Source of the DNA: Flavobacteriales bacterium
GTDB lineage: Bacteria > Bacteroidota > Bacteroidia > Flavobacteriales > TMED113
Assembly: GCA_002863085.1 (NCBI GenBank)
Contig: PKDT01000084.1
Location: 1 to 47,608, forward strand
Reading direction: 5' to 3'
Length of the DNA: 47,608 nt
Position numbers and translations under genes: made by a program. Below are positions 9,763 to 19,179 of the stretch, in pieces; positions within the stretch are counted from its first letter, which is position 1; the number at the start of each line of letters is the position of its first letter. The notes under the pieces are model-generated. The model was given only the letters and a program-made list of their open reading frames with translations, searched no databases and was not told the DNA's origin.

Positions 9763-9770
9763 CAAAAATA
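9763..9770 (-). promoter_or_regulatory. Candidate Bacteroidota -7 promoter element for sucC
   Basis: On the minus strand these bases read TATTTTTG, matching the Bacteroidota -7 consensus TAnnTTTG, 20 bases upstream of the sucC ATG. No clear -33 TTTG sits at the best spacing, and the region is AT-rich, so chance matches are likely. Confidence 0.3.
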
Positions 9771-9775
9771 ACTTA

Positions 9776-12331
9776 ATGTTTAAAAAAATAAAAACAATTC
9801 ATTTACTAAAATCATTTATCTTTGAAGTTGTGAAAAATTTAACAATTATTTTATTGTGTATTCAGTATTTATTTTTGGCTCAAAGTCCCAAAAAAGATGT
9901 ATATGCGAAAAGAATTAATCAAAATGTTAAAATTGATGGTCAATTAGATGAATTATTTTGGTCAAATATCAACCCAGCAACTAATTTCCAAATGATTGAA
10001 CCAATTAACGGAAAAGTTGAGAGATCAACTCAAAGAACTGAAGTAAGATTTGCTTATGACGATTTTGCAATTTATGTTGGAGCTACATTGAATGATAAAA
10101 ACGCGGGATATGATGACCCAAACATGGTTGGAATAATGAAAGAACTTGGACCAAGGGACCAAGAGGGTAAGAGTACTGATGTTTTTGGAATATTTGTAAA
10201 TCCATTTAATGATGGAATAAATGAATTTGCATTCCTTGTTACTGCCTCCGGAGTCCAAATTGATAAAAGAATTGTATTAACTACAAACGGTTCTTTGGAG
10301 GATAAAAATTGGGATGCTGTTTGGGAAAGTGCAGTTAAAATTCATAAAGATGGTTGGTTTGTTGAGATGAAAATTCCCTACTCAGCAATTAGATTCCCAA
10401 ATGTAGAAGAACAACTGTGGGGTTTGAATATTTACCGTGAAGTTAGAAGATTTAGAGAAGAATATTCATGGAATCCCATTGACACAAGACAGGGCAAAAT
10501 TGGCAATCAAAATGGTCTCTTAAAAGGGATAACAAATATAAAACCACCTGTAAGACTTTCTTTTAGTCCATATATATCGTCATCGATTATAAAAGATCCA
10601 GCTATTGATAATGAGAATTCCAAACATCGAATCGATTACAGTGGAAGTATTGATTTAAAATATGGGTTTAAAATCCCGGTGCATAAAAGTCATGAAATAA
10701 ACATGACATTAGACATGATTTTACTTCCTGAATTTCAACAAGTTGAATTTGATCCGCTCGTTTTGAATATTAGCCCATTTGAGGTTAAATATGATGAAAA
10801 AAGAAGTTTTTTCACTGAAGGGATTGATTTATTTCAAAAAGGTAATTTATTTTACTCCAGAAGAATTGGTGGTAATCCCATTAACAGTGCAACAACAAAT
10901 GAAAATGAAATTGTCAAGAACAGCCCTGAAAATACTCAATTATTTAATGGCACTAAAATTTCTGGAAGAACCGAGGACGGTTGGGGAATTGGTATATTTA
11001 ATGCAGTAAGTAGAAATACATACGCAGAAATTCAAGACACAATTTTAAACACGGTTAGAAATGAGCTGATTGAACCTGTCACTAACTATAACATGTTAGT
11101 AATTGATAAATCTTTTAACCAAAATTCATTTGCAACATTTATAAATACTAATGTTTGGAGAAAAGAAGATTTTAGAAATGCAAATGTTACAGCATTGTTA
11201 GCATCTTTGACCAACAAAAAAGAAACTTACACATTTGACTCTAGTGTGAAAACAAGTCAAATCTGGGTTGATCAAAATAAAAAAAATGGTTTTTCAACTT
11301 TTTTAAATATTCAAAAAATTAGCGGAAGATTTAAATATAATTTAAGTAATAATATTAAAAGTGACGAATTTGACATTAATGATATGGGTTTTCTTTACAG
11401 AAATAATGAAATTAGTAATGAAATAAACTTTTCTTATAATATTTATTCTCAAGATGAGCTTGTTGCTAAAAAATTTGGTATTAAAAAAGGCAAGTTATTA
11501 GTCGGGCTCGAAAACAAATCACTTTACAAGCCATTTTTACAAAACGAACTAATTATCAAAACTGAACTAAATGCCCTAAACAATAACCATTTTTTCACAT
11601 CACTCAAAACTCGGTATTTTTTTGAGGAGAATGATTATTTTGAATCTAGGAGTTTAGATCAAGTTTTTGTTAGACCTCCTGCTGCAAAAGTGAGTTTTTA
11701 TTCATCTAGTAATTTCAATAAACCTATATCATTGAACAACGGGTTTTCTTTAAAATGGAGATTTAATAAAAATTATGAAGTATGGAAAGATTATAAGAAT
11801 GTGTCGTTATATTACAGATTCAATCCGAGATTTAGAATAAATAATCATATGTTTCTCCAATACGTTTTTGTATTCGATTATGAAAAAAATCAATTTGGGT
11901 GGATAGCAGAAAATGAAAATGAGGAAGCCGTATTCAGTAGAAGAGATCAAAAAACATACACGAATAAATTAACTTTTAATTACACATTTTCTCCCCTATC
12001 CTACCTAAAGCTAATTGTAAGACACTACTGGTCAACAATTGAAAACTATGATTTCTATGACATAGAAGAAAACGGAATTTTAGTTGAGAGTACATACGGA
12101 CAGGGCCAGAATATTAATTTCAATACTTGGAATTTAGATTTAAACTATTCATGGGAGTATAAACCGGGATCATTCTTTTCTGTTGTTCTTCAAAATCAGT
12201 TAACAAAAGAAATTGACAACGTTGGAATAAATTTTTTAGATAACATTAATGATTTTTTTCAATCTCCACTTACAAATATATTGTCATTTAGAATAACATA
12301 TTATTTAGACTATATTGATTTAAAAAAATAA
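9776..12331 (+). CDS. DUF5916 outer-membrane protein with N-terminal carbohydrate-binding-like domain
   Basis: The ORF track starts at a TTG at 9722 that overlaps sucC; the ATG at 9776 is preferred because it begins a basic then hydrophobic leader (MFKKIKTIHLLKSF... to FLAQ) and clears the divergent start. The 851-residue product opens with the family-9-like module KRINQNVKIDGQLDELFW (about residues 35-210), followed by a long region of repeated aromatic beta strands ending YYLDYIDLKK, as in outer-membrane barrels. This is the DUF5916 architecture common in Bacteroidota; its function is unknown, with glycan or peptide handling at the surface only a guess. The LolD-like gene follows 2 bases later. 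Confidence 0.88.
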   Translation: MFKKIKTIHLLKSFIFEVVKNLTIILLCIQYLFLAQSPKKDVYAKRINQNVKIDGQLDELFWSNINPATNFQMIEPINGKVERSTQRTEVRFAYDDFAIYVGATLNDKNAGYDDPNMVGIMKELGPRDQEGKSTDVFGIFVNPFNDGINEFAFLVTASGVQIDKRIVLTTNGSLEDKNWDAVWESAVKIHKDGWFVEMKIPYSAIRFPNVEEQLWGLNIYREVRRFREEYSWNPIDTRQGKIGNQNGLLKGITNIKPPVRLSFSPYISSSIIKDPAIDNENSKHRIDYSGSIDLKYGFKIPVHKSHEINMTLDMILLPEFQQVEFDPLVLNISPFEVKYDEKRSFFTEGIDLFQKGNLFYSRRIGGNPINSATTNENEIVKNSPENTQLFNGTKISGRTEDGWGIGIFNAVSRNTYAEIQDTILNTVRNELIEPVTNYNMLVIDKSFNQNSFATFINTNVWRKEDFRNANVTALLASLTNKKETYTFDSSVKTSQIWVDQNKKNGFSTFLNIQKISGRFKYNLSNNIKSDEFDINDMGFLYRNNEISNEINFSYNIYSQDELVAKKFGIKKGKLLVGLENKSLYKPFLQNELIIKTELNALNNNHFFTSLKTRYFFEENDYFESRSLDQVFVRPPAAKVSFYSSSNFNKPISLNNGFSLKWRFNKNYEVWKDYKNVSLYYRFNPRFRINNHMFLQYVFVFDYEKNQFGWIAENENEEAVFSRRDQKTYTNKLTFNYTFSPLSYLKLIVRHYWSTIENYDFYDIEENGILVESTYGQGQNINFNTWNLDLNYSWEYKPGSFFSVVLQNQLTKEIDNVGINFLDNINDFFQSPLTNILSFRITYYLDYIDLKK

Positions 12332-12333
12332 AG

Positions 12334-12987
12334 ATGATTAAAGTTAAAAACATAAATAAAACTTTCGGATTAAATCACGTCCTAAAAAACATAAGTTTTG
12401 AAATACATGAAAGCGAAATTGTTGCCATTCAAGGACGATCAGGAGCCGGTAAGACTACACTTCTAAAAATAGTTGGTCTGGTTGATAAACCTGATACTGG
12501 CAACATAATATTTGATAATGTTATTCTTGATAATCTCAATGAATCTAAAAAGTCCGAATTTAGAAATCAAAAAGTTGGATTTGTTTTTCAATTCCACAAT
12601 CTTCTTCCAGAATTTAATTGTCTAGAAAATATATGCTTGCCTTATTTAATTGGAAACTATAATTTTTCAAAAGCAAAATTAAGAGCTGAAAAAGTGATGC
12701 ATGATTTAAATATAGATAATTTAAAAAATAAAATGCCCAATGAAGTTTCAGGTGGTGAGCAACAACGAGTTGCAATTGCCCGCTCTCTAATTAACTCTCC
12801 AAAATTAGTTTTAGCTGATGAACCTACCGGTAATTTAGACTCAAAAAACTCTGTTGAAATGTTTAATTTATTCAAAATGATTTCTCAAAAATATAACACA
12901 ACATTCATGATAATAACTCACGATAATGAACTAGCATCAAAATGTGACAGATCAATTAAAATTCATGATGGATATATTATTAATTAA
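12334..12987 (+). CDS. lolD: LolD-like ABC transporter ATPase
   Basis: A 217-residue single ABC ATPase with Walker [10 protein letters not shown] (about residues 35-43), the Q-loop block [17 protein letters not shown] that is characteristic of LolD/MacB ATPases, signature [14 protein letters not shown], Walker [13 protein letters not shown] and the switch ITHD. LolD powers LolCE release of outer-membrane lipoproteins from the inner membrane. No permease gene is adjacent, so pairing with LolCE is inferred; MacB- or FtsE-type roles are less likely. It sits 2 bases after the DUF5916 gene and 3 bases before the BatA-like gene, inside one operon. Confidence 0.82.
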   Translation: MIKVKNINKTFGLNHVLKNISFEIHESEIVAIQGRSGAGKTTLLKIVGLVDKPDTGNIIFDNVILDNLNESKKSEFRNQKVGFVFQFHNLLPEFNCLENICLPYLIGNYNFSKAKLRAEKVMHDLNIDNLKNKMPNEVSGGEQQRVAIARSLINSPKLVLADEPTGNLDSKNSVEMFNLFKMISQKYNTTFMIITHDNELASKCDRSIKIHDGYIIN

Positions 12988-12990
12988 TTT

Positions 12991-14988
12991 ATGAATTTTA
13001 TAAAGCCTGATATTCTTTACTTTTTATTGTTGATTGTAATTCCAGTTATTATTCATTTGTTTAATTTACAAAGACACAAAAAAATTCTATTTAGTGATGT
13101 TTATTTTTTAACTAAAATCAACGAAGAAAGTAAATCTGTCAAAAAAATTAAAAGGTTTATTTTACTTTTAACTAGAATTCTTACTTTGTCCGCAATCATA
13201 TTTGCTTTTGCATTTCCAACAAAGGAAAAAAACAGTTCAAATCTTAAATCTGATAGGATTGGAATATACATCGATAATTCATTCAGTATGGCAATACGTG
13301 ATACTGATGGTACTACTCTTTTTAATAAAGCAAAAAACAACGCAAAAAAAATCATAGACTCACTGAATGAAAATCAAAAAATAGTGTTGTTTACCAATGA
13401 ATTAAATAGTATTAAAGAAAAATGGGTTTACAAGGATAAAGTTGATGTTATAATTGATTCCATTTCATTAAGTGGAAATCAATGCCAATTAAATAATATT
13501 TTTCAAAAATTCAGTCTTTCGATTGATAGTACGAAAAATAATGAGTTATACATATTTTCAGATTTTCAAAAAAATATTGACTTAACGGAGAATGATAAAA
13601 AATATACATTTAGTAGCAAATTCGACCTTGTTCAAACTGATCTAAATTTTTCAAATATTAGTATTGATTCATGCTATTTCACCGCCCCCATTAGGACAAA
13701 AAATGAAATTGAAAATCTAAATATCGTTTTAACAAATCACGGAAATGAAATGTCGGATACTAAGGTTGATTTGTTTATAAATGAACAAAAAAAATCTTCT
13801 TACAGTTTAGAAATACCACCAAATACTAAAATTTTATCCAGCTTAAATTTTATAAATCCTGTTAAAACTAACTATGTTAAAGGGAGAATAGAAATAGATG
13901 ATAATACCATTCTATTTGACAATAAATTATTTTTTTCATATTCAACCAAACAAAAAATTCCTATTTTAACTATTTATGATGATACTTTATCCCCATACAT
14001 ACCAAAATCATTTTCCGACTCTATTTTTATTTTTACAAAAAGAAAGTCAGATGAAATAAATGTTTCTGAGCTAGAAAAGAATCAACTCATAATAATTGAT
14101 CAACTCAAAATAATTCCAGGGAGTTTGGTTCAAAATTTAAAAAATTATGTAATTGATGGGGGTAGTGTATTTATTTTTCCAAATAGAAATTTAGTGACAG
14201 AAAGCTACAATAATCTGTTTAGATCTCTTGGTATAGGGAACATTGGACAATGGACAAATAAAAAAAATAATGTTAACTATATAAATTTAAAGCATAAACT
14301 TTTTAAAGGTGTTTTTAAAAACCCTTCTGAAAATATTAATCTTCCAAATGTTTCTGGTTACTTCGAGTTCAATAAAAATAAAAATTCTCAGAATCGAAAA
14401 ATATTTGAATTTAAAAACAATGATTTGTTTTTGTCTGAGCACATATTGGGTCTTGGAAGTATATACTTAACTCTTAGTGATTTAAACAATTCAAATTTCC
14501 CAGAACATAGTTTATTTCCTCTTTGCTTGTATAATGCAGCACTGGTAAATAAACGCGAAACTCTATTCCAAAAAATTGAAAATCAGATTGTAATCAAATT
14601 ACATAATAAAAAAGAAAATGAATTAATTAAAATTGTAAAAGGTAATGATTTTGAAATTATTGGTGAGCGTCTCAGCAGAAACAATATAAATTTTGGTAAT
14701 AATATTAAAGAGGCTGGTAACTATGAAGTTATTTCAGATGAATCAACATTAAAATTAATATCTTTTAATTATGATAGAGGTGAAAGTAAAATGAGCTATT
14801 TTTCTGAAAGTGAAATAAAAAGTATTCTTAAATATCAAAAAATAGATTTTATTGCGAATAAAAAAAATATTCCAAGCAAAAAAGTAACATTATCAAGCTC
14901 ACAGAACAAAATATCACTTTTTTTTATTGCCTTGGCTATTTTTTTACTATTAATTGAACTAATTTTACTTAGAACGTGGAACATATGA
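12991..14988 (+). CDS. BatA-like membrane protein with von Willebrand factor A-like domain
   Basis: The N-terminus MNFIKPDILYFLLLIVIPVIIHLFNLQRHKKILFSDVYFL is the double-transmembrane BatA domain found in aerotolerance-operon and related Bacteroidota proteins. A VWA-like segment follows with YIDNSFSMA (about residues 91-99), a partial DxSxS metal site. The C-terminus (KISLFFIALAIFLLLIELILLRTW) is a final membrane helix, so most of the 665 residues probably face the periplasm between anchors. The stop overlaps the next start as ATGA, so translation is coupled to the dihydroorotase homologue. Biochemical function is unknown. Confidence 0.86.
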   Translation: MNFIKPDILYFLLLIVIPVIIHLFNLQRHKKILFSDVYFLTKINEESKSVKKIKRFILLLTRILTLSAIIFAFAFPTKEKNSSNLKSDRIGIYIDNSFSMAIRDTDGTTLFNKAKNNAKKIIDSLNENQKIVLFTNELNSIKEKWVYKDKVDVIIDSISLSGNQCQLNNIFQKFSLSIDSTKNNELYIFSDFQKNIDLTENDKKYTFSSKFDLVQTDLNFSNISIDSCYFTAPIRTKNEIENLNIVLTNHGNEMSDTKVDLFINEQKKSSYSLEIPPNTKILSSLNFINPVKTNYVKGRIEIDDNTILFDNKLFFSYSTKQKIPILTIYDDTLSPYIPKSFSDSIFIFTKRKSDEINVSELEKNQLIIIDQLKIIPGSLVQNLKNYVIDGGSVFIFPNRNLVTESYNNLFRSLGIGNIGQWTNKKNNVNYINLKHKLFKGVFKNPSENINLPNVSGYFEFNKNKNSQNRKIFEFKNNDLFLSEHILGLGSIYLTLSDLNNSNFPEHSLFPLCLYNAALVNKRETLFQKIENQIVIKLHNKKENELIKIVKGNDFEIIGERLSRNNINFGNNIKEAGNYEVISDESTLKLISFNYDRGESKMSYFSESEIKSILKYQKIDFIANKKNIPSKKVTLSSSQNKISLFFIALAIFLLLIELILLRTWNI

Positions 14989-16259
14989 AAACGATAATTA
15001 TTAGAAACGCGAAAATAGTTGACAAAAATTCGGATTTTCATAATTCTATCAATGATGTAATGATAGAAGATGGTATTATAAAACAAATATCATCAGAAAT
15101 ATCAATAAATCAACCCTTTTATGAGGTCGAAATTGATAACCTTCACATATCTCCTGGCTGGATTGACTTACATGTAAGATTTGGCGAACCTGGTTTTGAA
15201 AATAGGGAAACAATAACAAGTGGACTGAACGAAGCTGCAAAAAGTGGATTTACTGGTGTAGTATTAATGCCTTCCACGAATCCTCCAATTGACACAAAAT
15301 CAGGCATTGAGTTTTTTAATAAAAAGAGTTTTAGTAATGTCGTGGATTTATATCCCACAGGGTGCATAAGTAAATACCATAAACAAACTGAAATTTCAGA
15401 AATGTATGATATGTTTCAAAGTGGTGCTGTTGCTTTTACAGATGACAAAAAAACCATTCAGAATAGTATGCTATTAAATATTGCTCTTGAATATGTAAAA
15501 AGCTTTAACGGACTAATAATGACTAATTGCGTTGATCCACACATGTCTTATGAGGGTCAAGTTGACGAAAATATTAACAGTGTAAAAATGGGAATTAATA
15601 CCATTCCAGAAGTTTCTGAAGATATTATCGTCGATAGAGATATATCATTATTAAAATACACAAACTCTCGTCTACACTTGTCTACAATTTCAAGCTATAA
15701 TGCATTAAAAAAAATAAAGAAGGCAAAATCTGAAAATTTAAATTTAACCGTTGATGTAGCAGCTTACAATTTAATTCTAAATACTAACTTAATAAAAGAT
15801 TTTGATACAAATGTGAAACTTCTTCCTCCTCTTAGGTCGGAGGAAACAAGACTCTTTTTAATAGATTCAATAATAGATGGAACCATTGATGCTGTATCAT
15901 CTGATCACACCCCACTTGAGTTTGAAGACAAAAATTGTGAATTTAACCTGGCTAAGTTTGGAATGATAGGACTCAAAACTCTTTTCCCAATTCTAAATAA
16001 AGTTTTAGGAAAAAAAATAGAACTTCACCAAATAATTAAACTTATTTCCCAAAATCCTAGAAAAATTTTGAATTTGCCTGAGAACAGTATCAAAATTGGT
16101 AAAAAAGCAAATCTCACATTATTTGATCCTCAAAAAAAATGGAAATATGAAGAAAGAGATATTTGTTCATTATCAAAAAACACTCCCTTTATTGGTTCAA
16201 ATTTTGAGGGAATTTCATTAGGAGTTTATAATAACTCTAAACTTTTTTTAAACGATTAA
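14985..16259 (+). CDS. Dihydroorotase homologue, probably catalytically inactive
   Basis: The ATG at 14985 is chosen over the GTG at 14976 because it forms an ATGA overlap with the upstream stop and starts the family opening MKTIIIRNAKIVD. The 424-residue fold is clearly class I dihydroorotase (GWIDLHVRFGEPGFENRETI, KLLPPLRSEETRL, SSDHTPLEFEDKNCEF, FGMIGLKT). Expected metal ligands are mostly gone: the HxH motif is His63-x-Arg65, the NHCED-type His is Asn181 (TNCVD), the AHVST-type His is Thr234 (LHLSTISS), and the next His region reads AAYNLIL. Asp307 remains. In pyrimidine synthesis, inactive homologues of this kind can support aspartate transcarbamoylase; here that is inference. An active PyrC would be expected elsewhere. 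It meets the convergent DUF5723-like gene with interlocked stops. Confidence 0.85.
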   Translation: MKTIIIRNAKIVDKNSDFHNSINDVMIEDGIIKQISSEISINQPFYEVEIDNLHISPGWIDLHVRFGEPGFENRETITSGLNEAAKSGFTGVVLMPSTNPPIDTKSGIEFFNKKSFSNVVDLYPTGCISKYHKQTEISEMYDMFQSGAVAFTDDKKTIQNSMLLNIALEYVKSFNGLIMTNCVDPHMSYEGQVDENINSVKMGINTIPEVSEDIIVDRDISLLKYTNSRLHLSTISSYNALKKIKKAKSENLNLTVDVAAYNLILNTNLIKDFDTNVKLLPPLRSEETRLFLIDSIIDGTIDAVSSDHTPLEFEDKNCEFNLAKFGMIGLKTLFPILNKVLGKKIELHQIIKLISQNPRKILNLPENSIKIGKKANLTLFDPQKKWKYEERDICSLSKNTPFIGSNFEGISLGVYNNSKLFLND

Positions 16260-17521
16260 AATAATATTCCAAAACCACAACCCAAAACAGTGGAATTACT
16301 TTGTGGATTAATAACAGGACTAAATAAATTTCCGAAATAAATCGAACTCAGAAAATTGTTTTGCCATCTTTTATATATAAGTAAAGATAAGTTGGTATAG
16401 GAAAATTTATTTAATCTGTATGTAGGTGTTATTACGATATTATGAGCTGGAAAATATTTATAATATCGTAAACTATATGTGACTAAAAATCCTGTTTTTA
16501 GTTTTTGCAATTCAAAATCAAAATTTAAATTATTATTTAAATTTTGAAAATTGTAAACAGCACCGAAATTAAACACATAAGGATTGAAACGATATTTTGT
16601 TGTTGTAAATTGTGTCGATGAAAATTCGTCAAAAATCGAATCAACTAAGTTACTGAACTCAAGACCTAAATTCTCTTCTAAATTAAAATCCACACCACTG
16701 AATTCAAAATCACCATCAATTCGATAGTTATACTCTTCCCAATTTATATAGCCAAAATCTTCTACTTTTAAATAAAAATCAAGATTTGGCCGAAAATCAT
16801 AACCAATTTCTAAATCAACAGAGATGCCTAGGTTGGAAATTAAGTTTTGTCCTCTATTATTATAATAATTAGATTGTGTATTGAAATTAATTAAATAAGG
16901 ATTAGAATTAGAGTCCAAACCAGTTTCAGACAACACATTAAATTCACTAATATTTAATCCTGTGTTATACATCCCCTTAATCAAATTTATCTTGGCTGAA
17001 CAATAAAAATTAGACATCAAATTCTGAGAATAGCCAAAGAAAAGTGAAACATAATTTTGAGATCTAAAAAAGTTTTCTGGACCAAAACTTAAATTTTGAT
17101 TTAAATATTGATAATTTCCATCGTTTATTAATTTGATTAACCTTGTGTCAACTGTTGCTTCAGAAAACGAAACTATCTCCGAGCCAAATGAATAAATTTT
17201 ATCACTTTTTCTTTTAGAAAAATTAAAAATCAAAAAATTAAATCTTGAGATGTGATTAACAAATTCTTTGGAGGAATTATAATAATCATTTAAATTGATA
17301 GAAATAGTGTTTTTTTTCAAATTAATAAAATTCGATAGAGCCGGGTTAGAATTAAGTTCAAAATTTAAACTTAATAATGGCAATAGTAACAGATTGTTCG
17401 AAATTGTGTCTGATTTGAATTTTTTTTCAATTATTTCAATCGAATTTGAATAGTTTAAAGATACTTGTGCAAAGGTGCACCTAAAAATCAATACAATAAA
17501 AATGAACAAACTAATCCTCAT
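16256..17521 (-). CDS. Outer-membrane beta-barrel protein, DUF5723-like
   Basis: The 421-residue product has a clear signal peptide (MRISLFIFIVLIFRCTFAQ) and then alternating hydrophobic/polar strands to the end (LLPLLSLNFELNSNPALSNFI, FNFGAVYNFQNLNNNLNFDFELQ, terminal GCGFGILF). This resembles the DUF5723 family of predicted Bacteroidota outer-membrane proteins, but I assign it by overall pattern, not a unique motif. It starts 1 base after the stop of the upstream lipoprotein gene, so the two form a minus-strand operon and are probably partners at the outer membrane. Function unknown. Confidence 0.72.
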   Translation of the reverse strand: MRISLFIFIVLIFRCTFAQVSLNYSNSIEIIEKKFKSDTISNNLLLLPLLSLNFELNSNPALSNFINLKKNTISINLNDYYNSSKEFVNHISRFNFLIFNFSKRKSDKIYSFGSEIVSFSEATVDTRLIKLINDGNYQYLNQNLSFGPENFFRSQNYVSLFFGYSQNLMSNFYCSAKINLIKGMYNTGLNISEFNVLSETGLDSNSNPYLINFNTQSNYYNNRGQNLISNLGISVDLEIGYDFRPNLDFYLKVEDFGYINWEEYNYRIDGDFEFSGVDFNLEENLGLEFSNLVDSIFDEFSSTQFTTTKYRFNPYVFNFGAVYNFQNLNNNLNFDFELQKLKTGFLVTYSLRYYKYFPAHNIVITPTYRLNKFSYTNLSLLIYKRWQNNFLSSIYFGNLFSPVINPQSNSTVLGCGFGILF

Positions 17522-17522
17522 T

Positions 17523-19112
17523 TTAATTAATATTTAATTTTGTTTCCATCCCTAACTTTAAAATACATTCATAGAATGAATATATTTTCACAAATTGATC
17601 TTGATCCTGAAAATTTGAGCTGCTCAAATTTATATCAATAATCATTTTATTAGAATAAACTAAATTTGATATTTCTTCATCTGTCAATGTTAAAATACCT
17701 GATGAAGTTACTGGACTAATTACCTCTCCAATTTGGTCAACAATTGCAGGTGGAATAATATTAATTTCAGAGTTACTAAAATTGTTAAACTTTAGCGTGT
17801 CAATGTTGATTCCGGGGAAAATAGAATCATGTAAAATAAGATTAAACTCAGTCCCAAGAGGAAATCCATTGATGAAATTATAATGTAAATTTATGGATTG
17901 AATCCTTTCAATATTATTATCAATGTCGTCAAAGATTATTGTGTCCTTTAAACTCAAATTAGCAGCATTAACACTTAATGGAAAATCAATATCCACGCCT
18001 AATAGAAGAGATTCGTCCTCAATGATTTGTTCAGAGTTAAAACTCATATTTGCACTAGCTTGATATTCAAGAATTTGTGGGGGAAGTGCAATTATTCCAC
18101 CAATGTCATCTTCATAGTATGTATTTGAAGAACTAGAAAAGGGACTAACGTTTAAATCAACAATTAGACTTTCTTGAATGTCATTTGTAGAATAAGCATA
18201 TAATAACCCTGATATATTTCCTTGTAAATTGAATGGATTAAATACCTTAATTGTAAATCTTGGTTCCTCTAATATCAGACCACTGTCAAAATCTTCAAAT
18301 AAAGCTAAATCAACATCAACTGTATCACCCCCGAGTGGAAGATTTATATTGTCAAAACCAACATTATTTACATTTATATTTATCTCAAAGCCAGTATTTG
18401 GCGTTATTTCAACAAAATCAGATCCTACATTTTCAATTTCTAGTAATTCAACAACTAATTGTATGCTGTTAGTTGACTCTATCTCTATTCCTGTCAAGTC
18501 TATTGAATATTCATAAATATCATTTTGAGACAGATTGGATATGTTTAATTCCCATTCAATGCCTTCAGTGGGAATAATTTTTATTAAAAGATTATTTATT
18601 TGCAAGGGCAAATTATTTTTAATTGAAATATCTAACTGACCAGAGCTAAAAATAGCATCGCTAAATTCTTCAAACTGGAAACTAAATGGTTCTATTAAAT
18701 CTTGGTTAAGTAAATTAAATATAAAGCCAGGTATTTGTTGAGTTGGTGGAAAGGGGATTTGTATTCCTGAGGCATTAATCAGTGACTCTACTAGCGGGTT
18801 ATCTGTTGATTCAAAGATTAAATTTTCAATAGTTATTACGGTGTCAATATTAATTCCTGTAATATTTTGAATTAGTTCAGACGGTAAAGTATATATACTA
18901 TCATTTCTAAATGCTAAATGAATTAAGTTATTTTCATCATACTCTGTTGTTCCTCTCTCTGGTATCAAATCTGCAATTGTTATGGTTGAATTTATAATTG
19001 GGCTTACAACATTAGGTGACCAATCTTCAATATCAAGTGAATATTTTTTACATGAAGTAAAAAATAAAGTAATTAATGAAACTGTAAAAAATAATATATT
19101 TGGTTTTAACAT
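17523..19112 (-). CDS. Large predicted lipoprotein of unknown function
   Basis: The N-terminus MLKPNILFFTVSLITLFFTSCKK carries a lipobox (FTSC), predicting lipid attachment at Cys21. The remaining ~508 residues are Asn-, Ile- and Ser-rich with many short beta-type strands and no catalytic motif I recognise. Repeated phrases such as NINVNNVGFDNINLPLG and DINLSSSNFQD suggest a beta-sandwich or multi-module extracellular protein. It is the first gene of a two-gene minus-strand unit with the barrel protein downstream, an arrangement that suggests a surface lipoprotein working with an outer-membrane barrel. Confidence 0.82.
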   Translation of the reverse strand: MLKPNILFFTVSLITLFFTSCKKYSLDIEDWSPNVVSPIINSTITIADLIPERGTTEYDENNLIHLAFRNDSIYTLPSELIQNITGINIDTVITIENLIFESTDNPLVESLINASGIQIPFPPTQQIPGFIFNLLNQDLIEPFSFQFEEFSDAIFSSGQLDISIKNNLPLQINNLLIKIIPTEGIEWELNISNLSQNDIYEYSIDLTGIEIESTNSIQLVVELLEIENVGSDFVEITPNTGFEININVNNVGFDNINLPLGGDTVDVDLALFEDFDSGLILEEPRFTIKVFNPFNLQGNISGLLYAYSTNDIQESLIVDLNVSPFSSSSNTYYEDDIGGIIALPPQILEYQASANMSFNSEQIIEDESLLLGVDIDFPLSVNAANLSLKDTIIFDDIDNNIERIQSINLHYNFINGFPLGTEFNLILHDSIFPGINIDTLKFNNFSNSEINIIPPAIVDQIGEVISPVTSSGILTLTDEEISNLVYSNKMIIDINLSSSNFQDQDQFVKIYSFYECILKLGMETKLNIN

Positions 19113-19179
19113 AATTCATTATTTTTAATATCTTAACAAAGATGCAATAATTTTAAATAGTAAATAAATCTTTGCCCAA

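Noticed and set aside
9722-9775. TTG start for the DUF5916 gene overlapping sucC
   Set aside because: The ATG at 9776 begins a proper signal peptide and avoids overlap with the divergent sucC start.
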